Assembly (NCBI GenBank): GCA_003433295.1
Contig: CP016202.1
Span: forward strand, 1,803,900 to 1,836,706
DNA length: 32,807 nt
Source: Eubacterium minutum ATCC 700079
GTDB lineage: Bacteria; Bacillota; Clostridia; Peptostreptococcales; Anaerovoracaceae
Reading direction: 5' to 3'
Shown here: piece by piece, positions 7,224 to 14,180 of the stretch
Layout of the letters: each line of letters starts with the position of its first letter
Numbering within the stretch: the stretch's first letter is position 1
Notes under the pieces: generated by a model
Databases searched by the model: none
Seen by the model: the letters and a program-made list of their open reading frames with translations, nothing else
Told to the model about the DNA's origin: nothing
Made by a program: the position numbers and the translations under genes

Positions 7224-7784
7224 ATGGTTAGAATATCGGAGAATTTGTTGATAGGTCACTGCTCGCCGACGATGGCGGGACTGAAAACAGGCAATATCTT
7301 CACGTGTGCAGTATATGATCAGGAGGAATTGCACGAAGACCTCAGAGAACTCAACAGGATGCTCTCGCCGAAAGGTTTGCGCATCCTGCCTCTCCGGTAT
7401 TTTGATAATAAGGCGGTGATTTATCTATATCGCCCTAAAAGACTGGAACAGGACCTTGAGAAACCCCTTGCGAGAGAAATTCTCAGAAAGTGCGGATATT
7501 CGGACGGCGACGGAAGTTCGATGCTCGGACAACTGATGAGAAGATTTCGTTCGGAAAGTGAGTTTCCTCATGAGATAGGCTTGTTTCTGGGATATCCTCC
7601 CGAGGATGTAAAGGGCTTTATAGATAACAACGCCGAGAACTGTAAATGTGTTGGCGCATGGAAAGTCTACGGAAATCCGGAAGAGGCGGAAAAAGTGTTT
7701 GAACGCTTCAGAAAATGCACCAAGGCTTACAGTGAGCAGTTATTGAAAGGAAGATCTGTCGAGAGACTGATCGTTGCTGTTTAA
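7224..7784 (+). CDS. DUF3793 family protein
   Basis: This 186-residue protein matches DUF3793, a family without known function. Characteristic stretches are the N-terminal HCSPTMAGLKTGNIF, the central RILPLRYFDNKAVIYLYRP and the best conserved FPHEIGLFLGYPPEDVKGF, followed by GAWKVYGNPEEA. A Cys pair and His residues in these segments are candidate ligands. It appears soluble, with no signal peptide or membrane helix. The start has AGAAGGG nine bases upstream. It lies 21 bp before a flavodoxin gene. DUF3793 and flavodoxin genes are often neighbours near iron-related genes in Clostridia, so a role in iron-limited metabolism is plausible. Confidence 0.88.
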   Translation: MVRISENLLIGHCSPTMAGLKTGNIFTCAVYDQEELHEDLRELNRMLSPKGLRILPLRYFDNKAVIYLYRPKRLEQDLEKPLAREILRKCGYSDGDGSSMLGQLMRRFRSESEFPHEIGLFLGYPPEDVKGFIDNNAENCKCVGAWKVYGNPEEAEKVFERFRKCTKAYSEQLLKGRSVERLIVAV

Positions 7785-7805
7785 TTCAAACGGAAAGGGA
7801 AAAAA

Positions 7806-8228
7806 ATGAAAGTAGCAGTAGTTTATTGGAGCGGAACAGGTAACACGGAGATAATGGCACAGGCGGTTGCCGAGGGTGCAAAGGAAAAGGGAGCTGAAGC
7901 GACGTTGTTTACGCCGGATGAATTCAATCCGTCGATGGTTGGAGATTTTGACAGCATCGCGTTGGGCTGTGCGGCGATGGGCGATGAAGTCCTTGAAGAA
8001 GGAGAATTTCAGCCTATGTATGATGATATCAAGGACGGCCTTAAGGACAAGAAAGTGGCTCTGTTCGGTTCATACGGATGGGGAGACGGACAGTGGATGC
8101 GCGACTGGGAAGATGACTGTGCGTCGGCAGGAATCAAGCTTGCGACGGGCAGCGTTATGTGTAACTACGCTCCGGATGACGCAGGAACTGCGGAATGCAA
8201 AGAATTAGGTGCGGCGCTAGCTGTTTAG
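7806..8228 (+). CDS. Flavodoxin
   Basis: This 140-residue protein is a short-chain flavodoxin, an FMN-binding electron carrier that can replace ferredoxin when iron is scarce. The FMN phosphate loop is WSGTGNTE (about residues 9-16). The loops around ALGCAAMGDE and FGSYGWGDGQW bind the isoalloxazine ring, with Trp and Tyr suited to stacking. Length is typical. A purine-rich AAAGGGAAAAAA precedes the ATG. It follows the DUF3793 gene closely and lies in the iron region, so induction under iron limitation is the likely regulation; no separate promoter was identified. Confidence 0.95.
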   Translation: MKVAVVYWSGTGNTEIMAQAVAEGAKEKGAEATLFTPDEFNPSMVGDFDSIALGCAAMGDEVLEEGEFQPMYDDIKDGLKDKKVALFGSYGWGDGQWMRDWEDDCASAGIKLATGSVMCNYAPDDAGTAECKELGAALAV

Positions 8229-8272
8229 TGATATAATTTACACAGATATTGCAGGCAAGGGGATAGTTGATA

Positions 8273-8971
8273 ATGTATCTTGAAATGGATCGAATTCACA
8301 AGTCTTTCGGACAAGACGAGAACCGTCAGGAGGTGCTTCACGGCATCACCTGCGGTATAGAGGAGGGTAGTATCTGTGTAATGCTCGGACCGTCGGGTTC
8401 GGGAAAATCCACGCTCCTTAATATAATAGGAGGGATAGAGACCGTGGACAGCGGCTCCATAACGATTGACGGGAATGAGATAACGGGACGGAAAGAAAGC
8501 GTTCTTTCCAAATACAGAAGAGAGTATTTGGGATATGTTTTTCAGTCCTATAATCTCATCCCCAATCTTACCGCCAAAGAGAATATAGAAGTTGGCGCGT
8601 ACCTGTCGAAGGATCCTTTGCCGGTCGAAGAACTTCTCGATGTTTTGGGACTTCTCGAACATAAGGATAAGATTCCGAGCCAGCTTTCCGGCGGGCAACA
8701 GCAGAGGATCGCAATAGGAAGGGCGATTGCAAAAAAACCGGGGGTACTTCTCTGCGATGAACCGACCGGGGCTTTGGATTATAGTACCTCAAAGGAAATT
8801 CTCAAGCTGATCGAGGAAATAAACCGCAAATATAAGACTACCGTCGTGCTTGTGACTCATAATGAAGCGCTGAAAGATATGGCGGACGTGGTTTTGTACA
8901 TGAAGGACGGCAGGATTACGGCACAGGACAAAAATGTGACAAAGACACCTGTGGAGGAGTTGGAATGGTAG
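8273..8971 (+). CDS. ABC transporter ATP-binding protein (MacB/LolD type)
   Basis: This 232-residue ATPase has Walker A GPSGSGKST (39-47), a Q-loop (VFQSYN), the signature LSGGQQQR (near 137) and Walker B VLLCDEPTG followed by ALD, with the H-loop VTHNEA. The sequence is closest to the ATPases that power FtsX-fold permeases. The ATG at 8273 follows AAGGGG by about ten bases; a TTG at 8267 would add two residues. The permease gene follows 93 bp downstream on the same strand. Substrate is unknown; this class handles peptides, lipids or envelope functions. Confidence 0.93.
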   Translation: MYLEMDRIHKSFGQDENRQEVLHGITCGIEEGSICVMLGPSGSGKSTLLNIIGGIETVDSGSITIDGNEITGRKESVLSKYRREYLGYVFQSYNLIPNLTAKENIEVGAYLSKDPLPVEELLDVLGLLEHKDKIPSQLSGGQQQRIAIGRAIAKKPGVLLCDEPTGALDYSTSKEILKLIEEINRKYKTTVVLVTHNEALKDMADVVLYMKDGRITAQDKNVTKTPVEELEW

Positions 8972-9064
8972 GCGAAGAGCCTTGGGAGTCTGTCATGTTG
9001 CGTAAACAGCGGAGACTGATGAAGCGGGGAGATTGTTTGAAGATTTGAGGCAGCGGGTGTTGAT

Positions 9065-11314
9065 ATGACCAATCCTTTGAACAAGAGAATACCGAGAGAA
9101 CTAAAGAGTGATTTCGGGAAATACACGGCACTCTTTTTGTTTTTGTCGTTGACAATTTTTTTAACGTCCGGTTTTCTCGTGGCTGACAACAGCATGAAGA
9201 GCGCTTACGATGAGAGCTTTGAAAAATATAACATTGAGGACGGCCATTTCATCCTTAAACACAGAATCAGCGATGCTCTGAAAGCAAAGGTGGAGAAGAA
9301 AGGAATAAAATTACACGAAACATTTTACAAGCAGCCGATCACATCAAAAAATCACAAGCTAAGAATTTTTATCCTGAGAAAAAAAATCAACGTACAGGAT
9401 CTGCTCGAAGGCAAATTGCCGGAAAAAAGTGATGAGATTGCGGTCGATCGGTTGTTCGCCCGAAACAATTCAATGAAGACGGGAGATAAGATTAAAGTCG
9501 GAGGATCCACGCGAAGAATCACGGGACTCGTTGCTCTTACCGATTACAGTGCATTGTTTGAAAACAATACGGACTCAATGCTGAACGCAACATTTTTTGG
9601 TGTGGCGGTCGTTACCGGAAAAAGCTTTGAGAAAATTGATGAACCTCTTAACTACCAGTATTCATGGCTGAACGACAAGAAGAATATGACGGACGGTGAG
9701 CGCAGAAAACAGGGGGAAGGCATCATAAAAGTCTTGGTAAAAGATTCTCTTTCCAATGTAAAAGAGGTTGTTCCGAGGATAGATAACCAGGCAATAAATT
9801 TTACGGGCGAAGATCTGGGCGGTGACAAGGCGATGTTCCTGCTCATGCTTTATATAATAATAGTGATACTCGCATTTATATTCGGGGTCACGACGAGAAG
9901 CACTCTGGAGGCGGAGGCAGGTTCGATCGGCACTTTGAGGGCTTCCGGATTCAGCAGCATGGAAATGGTGACTCACTATACCGTTCTGCCGATACTCGTG
10001 ACGCTGGCGGCAGCGATTGTCGGCAATATATTCGGTTACTGGAAAGGGAAAGAACTTATAGCGAGTATGTACTATAACAGTTATTCTCTTACAACTTACA
10101 GAACGTTATGGAACAGCGAAGCTTTTTTACTGACAACCGTTGTTCCCTGCATAATAATAGCAATAGTCATATTCGCGGTCATGTGGTGGACTTTCAGATT
10201 GTCGCCGATGAATTTTCTCAGGCGTGATTTCAAAAAGAGGAAACCGAAGCATGCTGTTAAACTCGGAGAAATGCCGTTCCTGATGAGATTCAGGGTAAGA
10301 ATCGTACTTCAGAATAAGACCACATATTTTCTCATGTTTCTCGGAGTATCGCTTGCGTGTATTCTGCTTCTGTTTGGACTTATGCTGAAACCCCTGCTCG
10401 ATCATTATTCCGATGCGATTAAAAAAACACAGATTGCAAAGTACCAGTACGTGCTGAAAGCTCCCGTTCCCGTCAGGCAGAAAGGCATCGAAAGATATGC
10501 GATGGGAGAGCTTGAGATAAATGAAAGAGATGATATGAGCGTGTACGGTATAAGGTATCATTCCGAATACCTGGCGGACTTGAAACTGCCGGAAAAAAAG
10601 AATGAGGTTATCGCGACGACGGGATACATGGAGAAGTATAATGTCAAAGTCGGAGATACCGTCAGACTCAAGAAAAAATACAGCAAAAAAGTTTACAGGT
10701 TCAAAATCGCGGGCAGTTATAATTATACCGGCGCATTCAGCATATTCATGACGAAGCCCAATTTTGAAAAGAACTTTAACAAAAAGGGCGGATATTTTAA
10801 CGGATATTTTTCCGATACCAAGATAAAAAAACTGAAGAAGAAGTATGTGGCGACGACTATAACGGAAGATGACCTCAGGAAAATATCGAACCAGCTCGAA
10901 AAATCCATAGGCGGTTTTTTTAAGATTCAGACTGTATTTTCGATTATGCTGTATATGTTGATGATTTATCTGCTTGCGAAACTTATAGTGGAAAAAAATG
11001 CGGATTCTATTTCCATGGTAAAGATTTTGGGGTATAGTAATGGTGAAGTGGGCAGATTGTACAACAGAGCGACGGCTTTCGTCGTGACGGTGTCGCTTAT
11101 AGTGTGCTCGTTTGCAAGCGTGCCGGTGGTCGGAGTTTTATACAAGTTCATGGCCAAGGAGAAGATGAAAGGCTGGTTGGAGTACTACGTTCCGGACTGG
11201 ATGGTTCCGCTCATAATAGCGATCGGTGTGCTGAGTTATTTTGTGATACAGAAGATACTTACGATAAAGATAAGAAGAATTCCTATGTCACAGGCGTTGA
11301 AAAACATGGAATGA
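9065..11314 (+). CDS. FtsX-type ABC transporter permease
   Basis: This 749-residue membrane protein pairs with the preceding ATPase. It begins with a cytoplasmic stretch and one helix (about 20-41), followed by a large extracytoplasmic domain (about 45-255). A bundle of helices (about 255-440) ends near LSPMNFLRRD, then a second external domain (about 445-620) and further helices (625-740). This duplicated FtsX layout is typical of MacB-like or BceB-like permeases. The C-terminal RRIPMSQALKN is the usual cytoplasmic end. The SD is weak and the gap to the ATPase gene is unusually long for a coupled pair. Both external domains are rich in lysine. Substrate is unknown. Confidence 0.88.
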   Translation: MTNPLNKRIPRELKSDFGKYTALFLFLSLTIFLTSGFLVADNSMKSAYDESFEKYNIEDGHFILKHRISDALKAKVEKKGIKLHETFYKQPITSKNHKLRIFILRKKINVQDLLEGKLPEKSDEIAVDRLFARNNSMKTGDKIKVGGSTRRITGLVALTDYSALFENNTDSMLNATFFGVAVVTGKSFEKIDEPLNYQYSWLNDKKNMTDGERRKQGEGIIKVLVKDSLSNVKEVVPRIDNQAINFTGEDLGGDKAMFLLMLYIIIVILAFIFGVTTRSTLEAEAGSIGTLRASGFSSMEMVTHYTVLPILVTLAAAIVGNIFGYWKGKELIASMYYNSYSLTTYRTLWNSEAFLLTTVVPCIIIAIVIFAVMWWTFRLSPMNFLRRDFKKRKPKHAVKLGEMPFLMRFRVRIVLQNKTTYFLMFLGVSLACILLLFGLMLKPLLDHYSDAIKKTQIAKYQYVLKAPVPVRQKGIERYAMGELEINERDDMSVYGIRYHSEYLADLKLPEKKNEVIATTGYMEKYNVKVGDTVRLKKKYSKKVYRFKIAGSYNYTGAFSIFMTKPNFEKNFNKKGGYFNGYFSDTKIKKLKKKYVATTITEDDLRKISNQLEKSIGGFFKIQTVFSIMLYMLMIYLLAKLIVEKNADSISMVKILGYSNGEVGRLYNRATAFVVTVSLIVCSFASVPVVGVLYKFMAKEKMKGWLEYYVPDWMVPLIIAIGVLSYFVIQKILTIKIRRIPMSQALKNME

Positions 11315-11324
11315 TTCAATGTGT

Positions 11325-11357
11325 GCTCAGAAAGTCCTGAGAGCGGATGTTTTTAAT
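11325..11357 (+). terminator. Weak terminator-like hairpin after the permease gene
   Basis: GCTCAG (11325-11330) can pair with CTGAG-A-GC (11337-11344) with one bulged base, and a TTTTT run follows at 11350-11354. The stem is short and the U-tract is displaced by about five bases, so this is only a weak candidate. Confidence 0.3.
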
Positions 11358-11423
11358 TGATTTTAAATAACACCACGGGGACTTATCGGGCAGTAACCAT
11401 TTATAAGGAAAGGCGGAGGAACT

Positions 11424-11672
11424 ATGGAAAAATTGACAGTTGAAATCGACGGCATGTCGTGTGGAATGTGCGATGCACACGTAAATGACCTTGTAAGAAA
11501 AAACTTTAATGTCAAGAAGGTCAAGGCCAACCATTCAAAAGGATCGGCGGAGATTATCACGGAAGAAAATATCACTCAGGAGGATCTTACGAAGGCTCTG
11601 GCTGAAATGGGTTACAAGGTTCTATCAGTGAAAAGAGAACCTTACGTCAAAAAAGGTTTTTTCGGCCGGTGA
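11424..11672 (+). CDS. Heavy-metal-associated (HMA) domain protein, CopZ-like
   Basis: This 82-residue protein is a single ferredoxin-like HMA domain. The metal-binding motif GMSCGMCDAHV (Cys13 and Cys16 region) binds soft metals such as Cu(I) through two cysteines. The remaining strands and helices (VKKVKANHSKGSAEI, LTKALAEMGYKV) follow the family. The C-terminal basic tail VKKGFFGR is an addition. GGCGGAGGA precedes the ATG. No copper ATPase or csoR gene is adjacent, and the nearest P-type pump (4454-6523) lacks a CPC site, so the partner is unknown. It stands alone between the ABC permease and exonuclease III genes. Confidence 0.88.
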   Translation: MEKLTVEIDGMSCGMCDAHVNDLVRKNFNVKKVKANHSKGSAEIITEENITQEDLTKALAEMGYKVLSVKREPYVKKGFFGR

Positions 11673-11722
11673 GAACTTTCAGTCGGTGAGAACTTTTGGC
11701 CGGTATCTGCGCCCGGGGCAAT
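11673..11722. repeat. Short direct repeat CGGTGAGAACTTT
   Basis: CGGTGAGAACTTT occurs twice within 35 bp just after the HMA gene (its first copy overlaps the stop codon) and GGCCGGT occurs at both ends of this stretch. It looks like a small local duplication without a recognised function. Confidence 0.4.
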
Positions 11723-11782
11723 ATGGACCGCGGCGTCCGAAAGCGCATGCGGAACGGCTAAGCGCGAAATGTGAGAGGTTTT

Positions 11783-12538
11783 ATGAAACTTATATCGTGG
11801 AACGTAAACGGACTCAGAGCCTGTCTTAAAAAAGGCTTTGAGGATGTTGTACGAGGTTTTGACGCGGATTTTTTCTGCATTCAGGAAACAAAGATGCAGC
11901 AGGGACAGGCGGAAGTGGATCTGCCGGATTATGAGGAGTTCTACTGCTCCGCCGATAAAAAAGGCTATTCGGGAACCGCAATTTATGCGAAAGAAAGTCC
12001 GATGAGCGTGCAATATAATTTCGGGGAGCATACGGACGAGGGACGTAGCATAATTTTAGAGTACGAGAAATTTTATCTGGTAAATGTATATGTGCCGAAT
12101 TCGCAGGAAAAACTGAAGCGGCTGGATTACAGGATGAAGTGGGAGGATGATATAAGGGAGTTTTTGACCACTTTATCAAGCATAAAGCCTGTTGTGATGT
12201 GCGGCGACCTGAACGTGGCGCACCGGGAGATAGATTTGAAAAATCCCGCAAGCAACAGAGGAAACGCAGGTTTTTCCGATGAGGAGAGAGGCAAGTTCGG
12301 GGAACTGCTTGAGGCCGGGTTTGTGGATACTTTCAGGTATCTGTATCCCGACAAGGAAGGCGTGTACAGTTGGTGGTCGTACCGTTTCAACGCCCGCAGG
12401 AACAATGCGGGGTGGCGCATCGATTACTTTATAGTCAGCGAATCTCTAAAGGATAAGATAAAGGAAGCAACGATACACACCGAGATTTTCGGCAGCGATC
12501 ACTGCCCCGTTGAATTGGATATAGAATTGGAGATATGA
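11783..12538 (+). CDS. xth: Exodeoxyribonuclease III (AP endonuclease)
   Basis: This 251-residue enzyme repairs abasic sites and trims 3' ends. Family residues are visible: Asn7 in SWNVNGLRA, Glu35 in IQETK (metal ligand), the Tyr/Asp region, GDLNVAH (catalytic Asp and Asn), NAGWRIDYF, and the C-terminal GSDHCPV with catalytic Asp-His. The length is that of bacterial ExoIII/ExoA. ATG at 11783 begins exactly where the family begins; an in-frame GTG at 11771 would add four residues. It is followed by the phosphoesterase gene after one base, so the two are co-transcribed. Confidence 0.96.
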   Translation: MKLISWNVNGLRACLKKGFEDVVRGFDADFFCIQETKMQQGQAEVDLPDYEEFYCSADKKGYSGTAIYAKESPMSVQYNFGEHTDEGRSIILEYEKFYLVNVYVPNSQEKLKRLDYRMKWEDDIREFLTTLSSIKPVVMCGDLNVAHREIDLKNPASNRGNAGFSDEERGKFGELLEAGFVDTFRYLYPDKEGVYSWWSYRFNARRNNAGWRIDYFIVSESLKDKIKEATIHTEIFGSDHCPVELDIELEI

Positions 12539-12539
12539 A

Positions 12540-13463
12540 GTGGGGTCTGTAAAAAGCGGCATTTATTCCGTATGCGTGGCTGCGGCATGCGGCTATCTGG
12601 GAGGAAAATTCCTGAAACGCAGCAATAAAAAAATTGAAGTGAACAAACATCATCTGAAATCGAAAAGTCTGCCCAAAGCCTTCGACGGTTTTAAGATTGC
12701 GCAGGTTTCGGATTTACAGAGTCAGGAATTCGGATTGGGTCAGAGGGATCTCATAAGCGCCGTAAGACGTTCGAGAGCCGACATCATCGTTATTACGGGT
12801 GATCTGCTCGACAGAAATCATACGGACTTCGGGCTTGCCACAGAAGCGCTGGAGGGACTGTTGAAACTCGCGCCTGTATATTATGTCAACGGAAATCATG
12901 AGTTGAGTGTTGCGGAAGACGAGATGACGGATTACTACGAGCAGATGCGAGCCATGGGCGTTCATGTGCTGCTCGACAGAGCGGAAAAAATATTCCGCGG
13001 AGGCGAGACCATCGAGATTTTGGGGATTTCAGAGGACTCGGTTTTCGGAGCGAAAGAAATCGGATATGAGCACGGCGCGGACTATGCGGATGCGGTGCTG
13101 GCAAAAAGCGTTCAGATTCTGAAAGACGGCTATGGAAACGGTAAGGAAGACGAAATCGATAATGCGGCGAAAAAATGTTTTTCAATATTACTGACGCATG
13201 AACCGCAGTACTTGGAACAGTATGCTGAATCGGGGGTGAATCTGGTATTCGCGGGGCATGCTCACGGAGGACAGTTCAGACTGCCGGGAGGACAAGGCCT
13301 GTTTTCGCCGGGACAGGGTGTTCTGCCCAAAATAACCTCCGGCTTTTATGTGAAAGACGGAACGGTAATGATGGTGAGCAGAGGCCTTGGAAACAGTGTG
13401 TTTCCGTTTAGATTGAATAATCATCCGGAGGTAGTGGTGGTTGCGCTACATTCGTCAAAATAA
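12540..13463 (+). CDS. Membrane-anchored metallophosphoesterase (YkuE/YaeI type)
   Basis: This 307-residue protein has a short hydrophobic N-terminus (about residues 7-22) and a calcineurin-like phosphoesterase domain. Motifs are SDLQS (57-61), GDLLDRN, GNHE, LTHEP and GHAHGGQ. In the first motif the usual Asp-x-His is Asp58-x-Gln60, so one metal ligand is replaced. The other ligands are intact. Relatives YkuE/YaeI act on lipid-linked phosphates at the membrane. Translation most likely starts at GTG 12540, one base after the xth stop, with GGAG 7-10 bases upstream. A strong terminator follows. Confidence 0.87.
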   Translation: MGSVKSGIYSVCVAAACGYLGGKFLKRSNKKIEVNKHHLKSKSLPKAFDGFKIAQVSDLQSQEFGLGQRDLISAVRRSRADIIVITGDLLDRNHTDFGLATEALEGLLKLAPVYYVNGNHELSVAEDEMTDYYEQMRAMGVHVLLDRAEKIFRGGETIEILGISEDSVFGAKEIGYEHGADYADAVLAKSVQILKDGYGNGKEDEIDNAAKKCFSILLTHEPQYLEQYAESGVNLVFAGHAHGGQFRLPGGQGLFSPGQGVLPKITSGFYVKDGTVMMVSRGLGNSVFPFRLNNHPEVVVVALHSSK

Positions 13464-13484
13464 GGATGATGAGATAAAAACACG

Positions 13485-13517
13485 AAAAAACTTTCTTTTC
13501 CCGGGGAGAGTTTTTTT
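13485..13517 (+). terminator. Rho-independent terminator after the phosphoesterase gene
   Basis: AAAAAACTTTC (13485-13495) pairs with GAGAGTTTTTT (13506-13516) over 11 bp with one wobble, around a C/G-rich loop, and the right arm runs into T7. It ends the xth-phosphoesterase transcript. Confidence 0.85.
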
Positions 13518-13528
13518 GTTGTAACCAA

Positions 13529-13557
13529 TTGACAATATATACCAAAAATGCTAATGT
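13529..13557 (+). promoter_or_regulatory. Promoter of the YdbC gene
   Basis: A perfect -35 TTGACA (13529-13534) is followed after 17 bp by TAATGT (13552-13557), a weak -10. The gene starts 43 bp further on, and a terminator lies just upstream, so this is a single-gene unit. Confidence 0.6.
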
Positions 13558-13600
13558 ATCCTAAACGATAAACTTAAGCTGATATGAAAAGGAGAGGAAA

Positions 13601-13891
13601 ATGGATAAGAATGAAAAAATATTGTTTGAAATCAAGGAACACATAGGAACAATATCTTCGAACACAAACGGGTGGGATAAAGAGATCAATATTGTGAGTT
13701 GGAACGGTCAGAAGACGCCTAAGTTTGATATTCGCGCATGGAATGAGGATCATACGCATATGGCACGGGGGATCACTCTGTTTTCGGATGAAATGAGTGC
13801 GCTTGTCGACCTCTATCAGAGTTGGAAAAAAGAAAGAGAAAAAAAGGAAACGGAGACCTGTGAACTCGATGGAGCCGCGGCTACGTCATAA
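13601..13891 (+). CDS. YdbC family protein (PC4/p15 single-stranded-DNA-binding fold)
   Basis: This 96-residue protein matches bacterial YdbC, a homologue of the PC4 transcription coactivator that binds single-stranded DNA as a dimer. The core runs from ILFEIKEHIG through GWDKEINIVSWNG and FDIRAWNEDHTHM to GITLFSDEM, with aromatic and basic residues on the DNA-binding strands. After residue 75 a charged Lys/Glu-rich tail of about 20 residues follows, ending in AAATS. GGAGAGG precedes the ATG. The function in bacteria is not settled; roles in transcription or repair have been suggested. Confidence 0.9.
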   Translation: MDKNEKILFEIKEHIGTISSNTNGWDKEINIVSWNGQKTPKFDIRAWNEDHTHMARGITLFSDEMSALVDLYQSWKKEREKKETETCELDGAAATS

Positions 13892-13965
13892 CATGCGAGC
13901 GTGAGAGACTTTATCGATTGCTTGTGCACACATTTTATCGGGAAAACCGGCACTCATTTTGAGAT

Positions 13966-14059
13966 GGTATCGGTAAAAGTCCGTAACCGCTTGAATTTTC
14001 ACAGCGTTCCGCGCAATCCGTGACAATGGCGGTATCGGTAAAAGTCCGTAACCGCTTGA
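13966..14059. repeat. 29-bp direct repeat, two perfect copies 65 bp apart
   Basis: Bases 13966-13994 and 14031-14059 are identical. Each begins GGTATCGGTAAAAG and ends GTAACCGCTTGA. They lie in the 289-bp non-coding gap between YdbC and the uridine kinase fusion, upstream of its promoter. The spacer is unrelated. They could be protein-binding sites or a duplication; no function is known. Confidence 0.85.
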
Positions 14060-14100
14060 GATTGTACGGCACAGCGGATGCAAGTAAGTTTGACCTTGTA

Positions 14101-14109
14101 TGGTATAAT
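14101..14109 (+). promoter_or_regulatory. Extended -10 promoter of the uridine kinase gene
   Basis: TGG directly precedes a perfect TATAAT (14104-14109). No good -35 is found at the normal distance (a TTGACC at 14090 is too near), as is usual for extended -10 promoters. Transcription would begin about 14116. Confidence 0.7.
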
Positions 14110-14115
14110 GTAGTA

Positions 14116-14156
14116 ACTGCCCGGCAGACGCTCATGCAACCTGCCGGGCGGGCAGT
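14116..14156 (+). promoter_or_regulatory. 5' leader hairpin with two alternative pairings
   Basis: GCCCGGCAG (14119-14127) pairs perfectly with CTGCCGGGC (14141-14149). Alternatively ACTGCCC (14116-14122) pairs with GGGCAGT (14150-14156), leaving GGCAG:CTGCC inside and a 4-nt bulge. The structure begins at the expected transcription start and lies 25-65 bases before the start codon. It may stabilise the mRNA or act as a switch; this is inference. Confidence 0.5.
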
Positions 14157-14180
14157 ATAAGATCGAAAGGGATTAAGTAT

